From Takashimella koratensis (Eukaryota > Basidiomycota > Tremellomycetes > Trichosporonales > Tetragoniomycetaceae): a DNA stretch of 64,000 nt. The notes under the pieces were generated by a model. It was not told where the DNA came from. It searched no databases and worked only from the letters and a program-made list of their open reading frames with translations. The position numbers and the translations under genes were made by a program. The DNA lies in NCBI GenBank assembly GCA_003116875.1, contig BCKT01000005.1, forward strand, positions 682,001-746,000, given 5' to 3'. Positions 12,387 to 24,470 of this stretch are shown here, piece after piece (position 1 is the first letter of the stretch; each line of letters begins with the position of its first letter).

Positions 12387-13842
12387 TTAGACGGGGAGAA
12401 CCACCTTCACACCGTGGTACTCCCTCGTCTGCATGAGCATCCCGTTGATGACCGTCTGGTGCACGCCGACCTGGTTGTGCTTGGTGTCGTAGGTATCCGT
12501 GGCCTCGGCGATGTGGATCTCACGCCACTGTCGGTTGGTCGGAATCGGACGACCGGTTTCCATGACTGCCTTGAACTCTTTGTAGGCGCCTTGGGACTCG
12601 ACGCAGCCCTCACGCTGGATCAACTTGGAGTCTGTCCAAGCCGTTAGCCAAGCCCTCCAGTCACGCTTGCTCAAACTCTGGATGCCTCGCGGGGGGCTTA
12701 AACTCACCCTTGGCAGGGGTCATGCGGAGGTCGCCTACACTGCTGCTGAACTGAACGAGCGACAACCTCTCGAGATGGGCCTGGTCCGCTGGAGGCTGGT
12801 ACACCCTATGCCTAGTCGCCTTGAAGTGTCCACCCGAGACAATCTCCAACGTCTCTCCAATGTTAACTACCAGCGCACCCTGCTTGTACGGGACGTAGTG
12901 CCATTCCTTGTCGTTCCCCCAGATCTGGAGACAAGAGACGGGAACGGAGAAGAGGAGCGTGGTCGTTCCGAAATCATTGTGACCGTGCATTCGGAGACCC
13001 TTTCGAACGGTCTCTGTGGATTCTTCGACAGGGCGGAAGATGGCGTGGCGGAAGTAGCCCTCGCCAGTGGGTGAGTTCTCGGGAAGAGCGTGAGACTGGA
13101 CGTTGTCCCAGAGGTAGCTGTCGGGGAGCTCGAGAACGCGCGAGAGGAGGGTCAAGAGGCGTCGGTTGACAGATTGTTGCAGGTACTAAACATCGGCAAG
13201 GGCGTCAATTGACAAAGTTGTTGTACTGGGGCAAGGGAAGGATGTGATAAAAGTGCCTACTCACGGTGGAGAACGCCCTGATCTCGTCCTCAAAGGGAAG
13301 CATGTGGGTCGGCCAGCGCTCGAGGTTGGTCCACTGCTCAGCGTACCAGTTGAACTGCTCGATACCGTCCCGGAGACCTGGTGCGTGCTGTGCGCGTCAG
13401 CCATGTCTCGCCGTCCCACCTTCTCAAACGTCCGACTACTCCTCTTCACTCTCCCCTCGTGACCCACCTTGAACCCGTAAGGGTGCTTGTAGCCCGCCCA
13501 CCGCCCGCTGACGTCCGGGTTGAACAACACCCTCTTCCCTTCCTCCTCGCTCATGTTGTTGAACAAATACTGGGCGAGCCCAAATTGCCTGTGAAGCTGT
13601 TCCACGCTGATCCCAAAGTTCTCAAGGAAGAGGAACCCGTCTTCCCGGATCGCGCGCTTGACCTGGGCAAGGAGGTCATCTTGTACCGCCGGGTCATCAG
13701 AGTCGAGAAGGGACAGGTCGATGGAGGTGAGTTCCGCAAAGTTGTGGGTTTCCTTGGTCACGGGGGGAGGGATCCATTGGGCGACTTTGGGCTTGCCGGG
13801 GGCGTCGGCGGGAGGTGGGTTGAAAGGCGCGGTGACGGGCAT
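12387..13842 (-). CDS. 2OG-Fe(II) oxygenase, isopenicillin N synthase-like, 406 aa
   Basis: This is a cytosolic dioxygenase of the DIOX_N plus 2OG-FeII_Oxy type, coupling 2-oxoglutarate decarboxylation to substrate oxidation. The exons are 13842-13468, 13387-13265, 13185-12708 and 12631-12387; the phases fit (407 codons with the stop). The N-terminal DIOX_N region (about residues 35-125) includes AIREDGFLFLENFG. Iron ligands are visible as H235-x-D237 (in HGHNDFGTTTLLFS) and a distal H292 (TRHRVYQPP). The 2OG-binding R-x-S follows at R306-L-S308. All catalytic positions are present. The start at 13842 was chosen because upstream in-frame sequence is translated minisatellite. The substrate cannot be inferred; fungal members range from secondary metabolism to xenobiotic oxidation. 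Divergent from the zinc-finger regulator at 14963. Confidence 0.92.
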
Positions 13843-14962
13843 GGCAAGGGGTAGACTGATGTGGATGAAAGATGATAGGCTATCGGCGCGAGCTGGTTGC
13901 TGGTTGCTGGTCGCTGGTCGCTGGTCGCTGGTTGCTGGTTGCTGGTTGTTGGTTGCTAGTAGCTGGTCGCGGTGTACAGTTGTGGTCAAGGTACTGCTAT
14001 GTATGCAGAGGGGCTTGAGTACGACCACACCCCTATGCTTTTATCCCACTATCAGCTTCTCAGGACTACCCGGTGTCGAATGCGCGCTGGACCACCCACC
14101 GCCCAAGCCCACCACTCGGGGTATGCTCGGGGGTGGAATCGGGTTCAAAAGGAGCTACGGGGCTCTCCTGGACCCGGTCCAACCGGTGGCTCGAGCTCGA
14201 GCTTGACCTCATGAGCTCGTGAGCTCCCTGCGCCCCCTGGGAATGCCGCGAAGGCAAGATTCTTGGCCTGGGTAGGGAGGACGTGGTGGAGCTCCATCGC
14301 CCAGACAGCGGAGATCACTGTCAAGTGAGCTGCTGGGTTGAGAGGTGTCGGAAATTGAAAACGATGCGAGTTGCCGAGTGCGCTGGTCGGGTTTGCCACA
14401 ATCTCGAGTGGGCAAAGTATCAACTGCGAAGCGCAAAAGCTCTCCAGCCGATATCGTCTGTGCAATGTGGTTTTGCCGATGAGCACCCTTCTCAACATCC
14501 AGGCGACACTAGCCACGGCGTGAACGCGAGCATACAGCTTGTCATCAACATCCAATCACCTAGCCAAGACCACTACAATCACTTGTCACTCTCTCCCCCC
14601 CGCCGGCGGAGAATTTCCGGGTGGGAGCTCCCTTCGGATTCCCACTGGGTTGTTTCAAGCCCCGAGTTCCCGACTTGGCTTCTCGGACAGACACTTTGTT
14701 TACCGAACTCCCGACTGCAAGCTCTATAGAGCTCTAGGCAATGGTTCTACGAGCCCGCTGATTAGCTGTCAAGCTAGGGATCTGAATTCGACGAGGAAAT
14801 GCAGAAAGATGAGGAGCTCCATGAGATAAAGCGTGGCTCGGGGGATGTCTTCGTCGGTCGCGATGCACGCCGACCGGGTATTGCGACAGTTGTCTAGTGC
14901 CAAGCTGCAGTCTGATAAAACAAAGCTGCAGGCCGATCTTTGTCGTCTGGGAAACGTGGATC
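13843..14962. promoter_or_regulatory. Divergent region between the 2OG oxygenase and C2H2 regulator
   Basis: About 1.1 kb separates the two start codons. The oxygenase side carries the heptamer minisatellite at 13892-13970. No gene is supported. A regulator and an enzyme transcribed divergently can be functionally linked in fungi, but nothing in the sequence proves that here. Confidence 0.45.
13892..13970. repeat. Heptamer minisatellite GCTGGTY, about 11 units
   Basis: About eleven 7-bp units alternate between GCTGGTT and GCTGGTC, with two degenerate units near the distal end. The array sits 50 to 128 bp upstream of the 2OG oxygenase start codon and is probably within its promoter or 5' UTR. 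Confidence 0.9.
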
Positions 14963-17451
14963 ATGGCGAACTCCGTGTCGTCGCTGCCTCAATTGGGCCC
15001 ACCGGGTCGACCGTTCCAATGCCCGTCATGCTTCAAACGCTTCACCCGATATGTACGTCCCGTCTCGTCGTCACAGAGACCTGGCGAAACGTTGCCTGCT
15101 TCGTACACTTCCCGCTCCCTACAACCATCGCGATACACGGTACTAACCCCGAGACTCCTAGGAAAACCTCAAACGTCACACGCTCATTCACCAAGAATCT
15201 CACGCCTACCGATGTCCTTACTGTCCCGCCTCCTTCTCCCGCCCCGACTTGCGTCGACGACACGTGAACAAGGTTCACCTGGAGCTGCTCGCCCCGGCCC
15301 CGAGTGTACATAGCATCACCGCTGAAGGTGTCAAGCTTGGTGCTGCGAATGGGAATACAGATTCAGCTGCATCGGGCGGGTCAGGCGGGCTAAGTGGGTC
15401 AACAGGCTGGGGTGGTTTCGCGTCATTGCAGGTCGAGACAGGAGAGGCGAACGGAGAAGAGAGAAGAGTACCCGCCGAGCTTGACTTTATCTACGATTCG
15501 CTTGCTTCAAATCCCATAGGACCTGGTCGCGGGTCGCGCTCCTCTGACCTCCTTGTTCCTGGGTCCAGCTCCAGCTCCAAAGCTGACCCGACCCCCTCTC
15601 CGTCTCTCATCAACACAAGAACCGGACGTGGCCAGCTCTCCACTCACACCGCTTCACCTTCCCAACCCGCTCGATCTATCTCCAACTTCCTCTCCTCGTC
15701 AACCATTTCCCTTGGTCTCGAGCTCTTCACTGAAAAGGTCCTCCCTACCATTCCCTTCATCCACCGCCCAACATTCTCTTCGTCGACTCTCCCTGACCCG
15801 CTCCTGCTGGCTTTACTGAGCCTGTCGCTCCCGCTTGGCCCCGACGGACGCGAGGGACACCGACAAGGATCTGAGTGTGCCGCCCTGGCGCTGAGATTGG
15901 TAGAGGAGCCAGAACCAGGGTGGTCTGCTTTGGTTCAGCTGCAGACACTGTTGTTACTCCAGACTCGGATGATGACGAGTTGTAATGAGAATCAGCCAGA
16001 GGGGGAGTGGAAGATCCGTGCCAAGGCGATCGATGTGAGTGAGCAAGATGTGAAGAGGTAGATGAGGAGAGGAGAGGAAAGGGACAGCAAGGCGAGGACG
16101 AGTTGGACTGACTACTTGCAGATCGCAAGGCGAGAAGGGATGATGGACCCTTTACCTTCCCGGGCGGATCAGACACCAGATATCACAAGTCTATGGGAGA
16201 ACTTTATCCGCATAGAAACACACAAACGGTGAGTTTTTACCCTTGACATATCTCCTACAATCATCAACAACATGTCAACTCAATTCAACGCTGACCCTAT
16301 CGCTCGCAGAACCCTGTACCAGCTATATCACATTGACGCAACATGGTACCACCTCCTTTCTCTACCTCGTGACTCTTCCCACCTCGAGATCAAACACGAG
16401 CTGCCTTGTCCCGAACCGCTTTGGACCGCCCCCTCCGCCGCTGCGTGGGCACACCGTCTCATCCTCGACGCTCAACAACAGCGCCGCCCCCCACCCGAGA
16501 ACGAGGATCACGAGGAACATGGGCGTGACTCATATAATCCCCCTAACCATCGCCCACGGTTCATAGAGACCATCCAAGCGTGCATGTCGGTGAACCCGGA
16601 GAAAAGGGGAAGACCGAGAGACGCATACGGAGCGATGATGGTCACGCTTTACATATGGTCGTGTGTGAAAGAGGTCTCGGGTTGGTCGACAATGACGGGT
16701 CGCCTATGTATCGAGCGTTTCGAGGTGAGTCAGGACTTGAACAGCGTTAAGTGCCTCGTTGTCTCTCGGTCGTTAGTGATTTTGGTAGTGGTAGTGGTTC
16801 ATGTCCTAATCGACGTCTCAGGCGCTACACGCCGGCTTGCTCTCCCTCGAGCCAGTACTCAACAGCACCGACCGACCTGATCGTCTACTCGGCACTATTG
16901 AAACTGAAGCCGAAGCCACATTCCGAATAACCATGATCGAACTCTTACTCTGGGACCCGTCCCATACCAATGGTCTTGTCGAGACTAGTCTGCGTGCTGC
17001 GATTATCTCATCGTGAATCTGGACGTTGAGTTCATGCTTCCCTTCCTCTTATTCAACGCAGTTCTAACCATTTCTTAGAGTACATCTTTGCACGACTCGC
17101 CCGATCCAATTGACAGCTCCCGTTGCCGACTTGCTCGAGCCCCATATCGCCTGGTTCCTCGTCCTCCTCACCACCCTCTCTCACTCATCCTCCGCCTCCG
17201 CCTCAACCCCTTCCAGCCCCGCGTACTCTGTTACATCCGACATCCGCGCCTTGCCCGCCTGGGTCACAGTCTACGCATTGAAAGCCGTCCTCGTCGCGTG
17301 GCAGATGGCGAAACAGGGCCTCACCCAGCCCCTGAAGAGCATAGGCCTGGAGAATCAGACTCAATTGGAAGAGTGGATGAGGAAAGTGTTTGGAAACATG
17401 GACCAAGGTGGGCCAGCGGGAGTAGTGTTGAGCGCCATAGGCGAATTGTGA
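14963..17451 (+). CDS. C2H2 zinc-finger transcription factor with fungal-trans domain, 682 aa
   Basis: A nuclear DNA-binding regulator. There are six exons: 14963-15052, 15162-16034, 16122-16228, 16310-16724, 16822-17012 and 17079-17451. Every phase matches (683 codons with the stop). The first intron splits finger 1 and has a TACTAAC branch site. Two tandem C2H2 fingers are complete: C20/C23/H36/H40 (FQCPSCFKRFTRYENLKRH) and C48/C51/H64/H69 (YRCPYCPASFSRPDLRRRH). A Ser-rich linker follows (about 80-215). From about residue 225 comes the fungal-specific transcription factor domain, with LFTEKVLPTIPFIHRPTF, IARREGMMDP, and WENFIRIETHKRTLYQLY. Most fungal-trans proteins carry Zn2Cys6; two C2H2 fingers plus this domain is a known alternative architecture. 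The target genes are unknown. It lies divergent to the 2OG oxygenase and 234 bp upstream of PAC2. Confidence 0.92.
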
Positions 17452-17685
17452 GGGTGAGGATAGCTGTAATGTTGTATTAGTATAGACGAGCCTGTATCAG
17501 ACTTTCAGGCGTCACAGAGCCAGCATTAGGACGATCGATGCACACGTGTCGTCCACGTGGTCAGAAATCCGTGCCTGTTGACGCTTTCGACGCTCTCGCA
17601 TTCGAGATTCAACATGGTCAATTTCCAGTCATCTACTTGTTCATCCCTTCTCTCCTCAACCTATCCTCGACCCACCTAGCCAAGC

Positions 17686-18726
17686 ATGACCTTCTACCCT
17701 CTCCCATCATTTTCATCCACATCCTTGTCGGGATCCGTGCTCGTCATCGTAAGCTCCACCTTTCTGCCCTCTTTGTTTTCTGTAGCTGTAGCTTGAGCTG
17801 ATATCAATACGCGCAGCCATCGGTTTCTCTCGGAAACTTGCCGCAACTTGCCATCGACCTTCTCATCGCAACCCTTGCGCTACCTCGAGTCGGGTTCGTT
17901 GGTCGTGCAGAGACCGTGGCGCCATTTGCTGGGCGTGGAGATGGGGGCGAGATCGTGACGGGTGGCATGGAATTGTACGGCCAAAACGGCCTTTTCGTGA
18001 TTCAACAACGATCACCAACTCTTAAAGTAAGTCTTACCGTTTGCTGCTCAATCCTACCTACTGAAATCTGATACTTGCCCCCACTACTACAGAGCAAGAA
18101 AGATCAACATGTCGCTCTTGTTCGCGAATTCGTTGAGACTTTTAAATTCGATTTCGTTCTTGTTCTTTCCTCACTTGACGCTGCGAACCAAGATGACGCT
18201 CAGTTATTGTAAGTTTTCCCTTCTTTAATCTCTTCCATCGTTCACGTCTCCATTCTACACAATGTCTTTGGATTCGCTGACACCTACCAGGACACCACAC
18301 CAACACATTATCCCTCCTTCTTCCTCCTCTCACCCCATTTTGACTCGCCTCACTCAACTCCCTCCTCTCGCTCTTCACCTTGACCCATCTTCAGCTCCTT
18401 TCCTCCCTCCTTCCTCTCGCCTTCCATACCCGCCTTTCCTCCCTTCCGCAGGCCTCACCCGTCGTCTCCTTGCTGCCCTCAACTCCTATTCATCCTCATC
18501 ATCATCCGTTCCTCCACACGGCGCGATCACAGCCTGGTGCGTCGAGGGCGATAATCGCGGAGACGCACACGCACTCGCAAGTGTCGTACTGGCTGTCATC
18601 GGCAAGATCCCCGCGTCAGAGGAGCAAGAGGTGGTGTTGAAGGAGCCTACCTCATGGCGAGGGCTGTTCGGGCCGAGTGATGGTTGGAGCGGAGGGTCAG
18701 GTGCCGATGCAGAGATCTACGGATAG
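17686..18726 (+). CDS. Proteasome assembly chaperone 2 (PAC2/Add66), 274 aa
   Basis: PAC2 pairs with PAC1 to scaffold the alpha ring of the 20S proteasome. The exons are 17686-17748, 17817-18026, 18093-18208 and 18291-18726 (275 codons with the stop, phases consistent). The family signature is clear: MTFYPLPSF followed by SLSGSVLVI, then PSVSLGNLPQLAIDLLIATL, a VGFVGRAETVAPFAG segment, and ALVREFVETFKFDFVLVLSS. The length is close to yeast Add66 and human PSMG2 (about 265 aa). The C-terminal region has a Ser-rich insertion and ends ADAEIYG. The gene converges on RFC1, with 313 bp between the stop codons. Confidence 0.93.
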
Positions 18727-19039
18727 CCTGGGGCAGAGTCTGGGGAAAAGAGAGGAGTAGAGGGTGGTGGTGAAGAAGACATGGTGCATATAATAAAGTC
18801 TATGCTATGCCGTATCTGCGCACCAGTCTTGAAGCTAAATATCGGCACCGTTATCTTACAGAGATAAACAGGAAGAGTGAACGGGTGAGACGAATCGTGC
18901 ACGCCCTCTCCTCTTCGAACGATTGGGGTGAAGGTGGGAGTTTACTTTCCAACCATACCATTCACAACTCTCTCTACCTCTCACAAGCATCAAACCACCC
19001 AGTACCGACTAATCAACACCCACTGCTCAAGTCCATGAC
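18727..19039. other. Convergent 3' region between PAC2 and RFC1
   Basis: This stretch holds the 3' ends of two converging genes. I see no coding potential or RNA gene. Confidence 0.5.
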
Positions 19040-22000
19040 CTACTTCTTCTTCCCCTTGGCAGCCTTGGGCTTGACAGCTTTGATCAACTTGTCCTTTGTG
19101 TAGTCGTTGACCTGTTCCTCGTCCTCTCCCTTATCCTCGGTATCCGATTCAGGCACAGCCTCGTCCTCCTACGTATCACCCATGATCAGCACCGTTTCCC
19201 CAAATCACATCTAAACGAAACTAGACCTTGGCGCAAACTCAACACTCACCTCAAAGACATCATCGTTATCTGGTGCTGGACCCATATCCGCAATCTTCTT
19301 CTTGGCAGAGGCAAACATATCACCCTTGTGGAAAGCGATCGGGTGGTCGGCTTTGTTATACCTGCGCAAGGAGAGATTTTAGTGCTCCTTCCTACCCTCC
19401 ATCCATCCCAAAGGGTTACACATGAACCCTTCACTGTTCGACTTGTACTCACTGCCTCGTGAACGCCGTTTTCACTTGCGTCGGGATCTTCTTCATCACG
19501 TCGTCTCCACGCATCGAGTCGACTCCAAGTTCAACAAAAGCGTCCCAGTCTTCTTTATTGAGGTAATAATCGTCCATTGTCTCAATCATCTCCTCGACCG
19601 CCTCCTACGTTGATGTCAAGAACATGTTAGCAAAGTCAAACACGTTCTCTTCTCCTTTTTTCAGTGGTCTAGCCTACGCACCTGTCCGCGTTTGATAAGC
19701 GGCGTGACGAGTCGATTAGCCAACGCAGGCATGTACTGCTGTCGAATCTCCTCTTTACTTCCAGAGACTCTAAGCCTCATCTTGATCTGAATATCGGTGA
19801 GCTGTCGACCTAATTTGCCTTGTTTCGAGTTTTGACCGAGCCATCTGGGCCATCGTCAGCTTGCACATCCTTAGGAACCTCCGAGCTCAACTTGGTGTTG
19901 TATCACAGATGAAGGTACGAGTTATCCATGACTTGTACTTACGCAGGGAAGGCAGGACCCCATCCTCCACCGGGTCCACCGGTGCTTCTCATCGATCCGT
20001 AGATGTACGAAGCTGGCCGAACTGTCGACGCCACCGCATGCAACGGGAGCAAAGACCAGTGTTGCTCTGACCTAATCCGACCATTAGCCAACCGCGTGCA
20101 GCAACGCCTTCTTCGCCTTACTCACCCATGGATCATCCGATCGATCAAATCTCCATCCGAGATTGAATCAGCGGCTTTGCTAACTAATTCCAGATGCTTG
20201 AGGTTCCTCTCCGGATCGCTCAAGTTATTCAAGGAAGCTGGCGAAGTTTTCAAGTAGTGTTCCTGTCATCGCGTTCACCAAGGACTTGTCAGCTGACTGT
20301 TCTGATGTTGAAGAGACCGGGCCAGCTCACCTGCATGAAGAGCGGGACAAAGCTGAAATCGTGGAAATAGAGCTCCATCTTATCCCCCAACGTCTCTTTG
20401 CTCGTTCTCGAGAACGCATAAGGCCCTGTCAGACGGTCGATGATAGTAAACGGAGTCAAGATGGTATTCTTCTCGTTGACTTTGACACTGTTACGAAAGT
20501 CAGTCACCGCATCATTTGATCAGGCAATGATCTGCAGCGTCACGAGGAACAATCACTCACAGGTGTTTGCCCTCGTCAAAGTCCATCTCAGACTTGCCCA
20601 GCTTGAACGTGGCGAGCATATTGAGAACTTGTCGAATATCCGAATTGACACCCTTGATGAGTTCGTCCACGACGTTGGCCGGAACCTTGAGCTTCTCCCT
20701 GTGGGTCGAGGTCAGACAGCTTCCTCTGGGATAGCAAAACATGCAGAGTCATACCACTCACTTGTGAAGAATAGACAGAATCCTTGATCGGATCTCCTGC
20801 GGTTGCGGCCTGAAATTATCAGTGCTCATTCTCGGGCAACAAATGCAGCATTTACCTCCTGAAGGTCATGTTGAACGTCGTAGACTGGAGCGGCTTCATC
20901 TTCTGCAGCGTCCGGTCGTTACAGATCAAGATCATCGGGATCTGCGACGGGACAGCAAAGTACCAACCATCAGCAATTAACCTCATCTGATATTGACGCA
21001 ACTAGCTTACCTTTGTCTTCTTGATCAATGTGTTGAGCGCACCGACTCCTCCTCGATCACCAGCTGACATTCCGTCGACTTCATCCATGATCAAACAAGT
21101 CCTCGTCCCGATCTTGACATCTGCCACTGTCGTACTCTACATCACCAACATCGTTAATGAACCAACACCACAACCTTTTCCCAACTCTGAATACTCACCT
21201 TGACGCCTTTGCCAGCAAAAAAGCCATCAAGACTCGCATTATCGATATTCGTAGCGTTCTGTTCCAAAGATCCTGTGGTCAGCTAATGTCCATTCTCTTG
21301 CATTTTGCTCGACCCACCTCGACAAGTTTCTTGCTCCGCGCGTCACTAGCGTTCAGCTCGAGAGGGTTGTACCCCGCCGCTTTAGCCATCAAATGCGCCG
21401 AAGTCGTTTTCCCGATTCCAGGAGGACCCGAGATCAAGACAGCTCTGTACAGACCCATTCCATCCCTGCCCGGCCGCTTGAACCCTGTCTGGTAATTTTT
21501 TTGCCTGAGTGGGTTGTTAGTTCACGTGCCCTTGCCTTATCTGCTCAGATTCCAACTAGAAAAATCCTAGAAGCAGAGTAGTCCGGGCTAGTGAAAGGAG
21601 ATGGGACGTACCAGTCTTGAAGCCACTGGTGGAGACGTTCGACAGGCGCCTTGTTCCCGCAAATCTCCTTGACGTTTTGGGGGGCATACTTTGTCGTCCA
21701 CAGCTGTGCCGAAGCCGGTGCGATTGGCCTATTCCATCACGGACCATTAGCCCTCCATCGCCTTTTCCCATTCTCATCTCATCCTGAAGCCGGGGGTTGT
21801 ACTCACTTCGAAGCGATCCCTGTACCCTGTAGTGCTGCCTCTTTCCTCCTCCTCACAGCCTCTTCCTCCTTCTCCCTCTTCTCCAACTCTTTCGCCTGCT
21901 CAAGTACCTTCTTCTCCTCTTTCTCTCGAGCAGCTATCGTCTTCTCATCCACTTCCCCACTCGGTCGACCTCGAATCAACTCGAGAAACTCATCTTCGTT

Positions 22001-23659
22001 CAATGTTGGGATCTTCTTCTCTTTGATCTTTTCAAGCTTGGAGCTTCCGGCGTTCTCACCGACAACGACGTAAGAAGTTTTGCCTGATGGTGCGCCAGTG
22101 ACTTTGCTGTATGATTGTTGATTGTCAGAAATGAGTACCAAACCTTGTATACGACGATACTGGTATCTCTTCCACTCACCCTGAGTATCGTTTGACCAGC
22201 TCAATCGCGTCATCTCGACCCAAGCTATCCAGCTCTCCAGTGAACACAAACGTCAAGCCTGCTAGGCAATTCGGTTCTCCCTCTGGAATCTCCTTTGACC
22301 CAGGGTTCTTCGGCCCCGCCGCACGTGCTGCTGCCGCTGCTCGGAAACTGACGTCCAGTCAGTTGAACGCCACTCCTCCAAGCTAGTCAACTTGTTAAAG
22401 GACGTACTCAAACTTGGGTTTGGGCATGGATTCTCCCTCCTCTGCTTTGACAGCGGCCGCCTTCTTCGATTCCTTCTTCGGAGTAGGCGCTTTAGCCTTG
22501 GAAGCAGACGTCGATGGGCGCTTGGCGCTGTACTCTTCCTCGTCCTCGTAATCATCCGCATCGTCATCATCGACGACCTGTACTCCGTCAGCTCATGACT
22601 TCCTTGAACGAAAAGATCCATTTAGCTCACCTTTTTCCCCTTTGCCGGTGACTTTGTAAACTTCTTCTTCCCTCGACCATCTTCTTCCTCCTTCTTCACA
22701 ATTTTAGCCGACTTCACAGGTGACGCTACCACCGCCGCCGCCGCTCGTTTCTTCGGCGCAGGCATGTCTTCCTCTTCGTCCTCGTCCGAATCAACAACCA
22801 ATCTCCGCTTAGCCGCCGCGGAAGTCGTGGGTTTCGGTGGGGTTTTGGTTGATTTGGCTGGCGACTTGGTCGTTGCGGAAGAGGTGGATTTCGGTTTAGG
22901 CTTGGGTTCGGGTTCTGGGCTGGAGTCGAGGACGATCGGGGTGGATTTCTAGCGAGTGGAGTTGAGATAGGTAAGAGGAGGGTTTCGCGAGGATGGTATG
23001 TTACTTACCGAAGCGGAGAAGTGCTTTGACGTCTTGGTGCTAGACGGCCTGAAGATTCTGTCAGCTTGGCTCAACAAAAGAGGGGAAGCTAGCTGACGAC
23101 GTACTTGGGTCTGTTTCGAGAAGAATGAGCGTCAGCGGGAGATGTCCAAAGGCCAAGGTAAGATGTGGTTGCAGATGAGAGGAATGATGAAGCGGAGATA
23201 GGTAAGGAGGAAGAGGGAAGAGGAGAAGAAGAAATGAGAGAGGGAAAAGGAAGGTAGGATCGATGGAAGGTGATCCGATTTGGAGAGGGAGAGTCACTTA
23301 CGCCGGTTTCACTTTGATCTGCTCCACCTCCTCTTCTTCCTCGCTATCATCTACCATAATTATCAGCTTCTCCCCTTTCCCCGGTGTCCAGTCTCCGCAC
23401 TCCGCACTCTACTCTCCAATCCCGATCCACCTCTCCACCCATCACCAAGTCTCAACTTGACCCACCACGCCTCTTTGTTCATACGACTAAACAAAGCGGA
23501 TTATGACTCACCAATAGAAATCGGCTGTTTCCCCGTCCCGAGGGCTGTTTTCTTAACTGGCTGAGACTGGACCTTGTCAGTGGATCTCATTCTATCAAAA
23601 GTGATTTGCAACCCCGGGGCGAAATACAGGTTCGCCTAGGGTGAGGGACAAGATGGATA

Positions 23660-23734
<75 letters not shown>

Positions 23735-24117
23735 GAGTGAGACTGAGAGAGAGAGAGAGTCCACTTACGCTTGATCCTGAGTTGGCTGCGAACTGTGTTG
23801 TTCGATCATGGGTCAAGAGAACCAGTCACCAGAGATACCGAGTGATCGTGTGAATGGGCAGAATCAATCAGTACAGACCTCACCCACCGATCTCCGTCTG
23901 CGTACATCGACTCCGACTCCGTACCTCAAGATCCCACATCTAGAACAGAGGGTCTACTCACAAAGTTCCTGATATCACGACCTGGCGGAGCGGGTGGGGC
24001 ATCTTTCTTCTTGCCGCTCTGTCCTCCTCCATTCCCTCCGCCGCCGCCGGCGCCGCCTTGACTCTGGGTTTGAGTTTGGGACGATTTCCTGGGCGATACT
24101 GTTGATCCCCTCGGCAT
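19040..24117 (-). CDS. RFC1: Replication factor C large subunit (RFC1), about 1030 aa
   Basis: RFC1 is the large subunit of the AAA+ clamp loader that opens PCNA onto DNA. I traced 23 exons with consistent phase: 24117-23962, 23792-23769, 23635-23512, 23350-23302, 23048-23009, 22948-22631, 22577-22408, 22347-22180, 22106-21807, 21728-21612, 21504-21318, 21258-21199, 21136-21011, 20941-20856, 20809-20762, 20698-20561, 20487-20331, 20262-20126, 20071-19943, 19844-19682, 19604-19453, 19361-19250 and 19168-19040. An in-frame 6-nt exon near 23095 is possible. Domains in order: the PCNA-binding-type motif DIRNFF (about 48-53, split by intron 1); a Lys/Glu-rich linker; BRCT (about 325-400, [20 protein letters not shown] then [17 protein letters not shown]); AAA+ with Walker [10 protein letters not shown] (about 517) and Walker B LIMDEVDG (about 591); the RFC1 C-terminal domain with [19 protein letters not shown]; and a Lys-rich tail. 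It is divergent from ORC2. Confidence 0.97.
23663..23759. repeat. GA dinucleotide microsatellite in RFC1 intron 2
   Basis: About 34 uninterrupted GA units, followed by an imperfect GAGT/GACT tail. The tract lies in the intron between the 24-nt exon 2 and exon 3. On the transcribed strand it forms a long CT polypyrimidine run. Confidence 0.95.
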
Positions 24118-24470
24118 GGTGGATGTGATTTCGAATAGTGGTGATAACTCTCTGTCCCTCTTCACTGAGGGGTGGGTTTGTTTGGAGGCTTGGGATCAAG
24201 GTATCAAGAGGACGAGAGGTGGTGATGAGGAGAAATTGAGGATCGGGAGAGGGACGAGTGGATGACCGAGGGTTAATGTTGTCAAGATGCACCATAGCGC
24301 GTCGCAACGACCCAGTCCATCCATCCACCACCCCTATCCACCGTGTCAAAAATCCAAAGCAATCCGACCATCTTCAACATCCTTCAACTCGTCCCCAACC
24401 GTCTCATTACTCCTGACCCCTCTCCTCTCCCCCCCTCCCCCTTCCCCCTTCCCCCTCCCTATCTCTCGCC
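24118..24470. promoter_or_regulatory. Bidirectional promoter between RFC1 and ORC2
   Basis: 353 bp separate the start codons of two DNA-replication genes. A CGCG-core element (AGCGCGTCGC, about 24295-24304) resembles, but is not identical to, the MBF/E2F sites that drive G1/S genes in fungi. Shared cell-cycle control is an inference from gene identity and arrangement. Confidence 0.55.

Noticed and set aside
13843..14028. N-terminal extension of the 2OG oxygenase (about 62 residues)
   Set aside because: The extension is the translated heptamer repeat. The family-typical N-terminus begins at the ATG at 13842.
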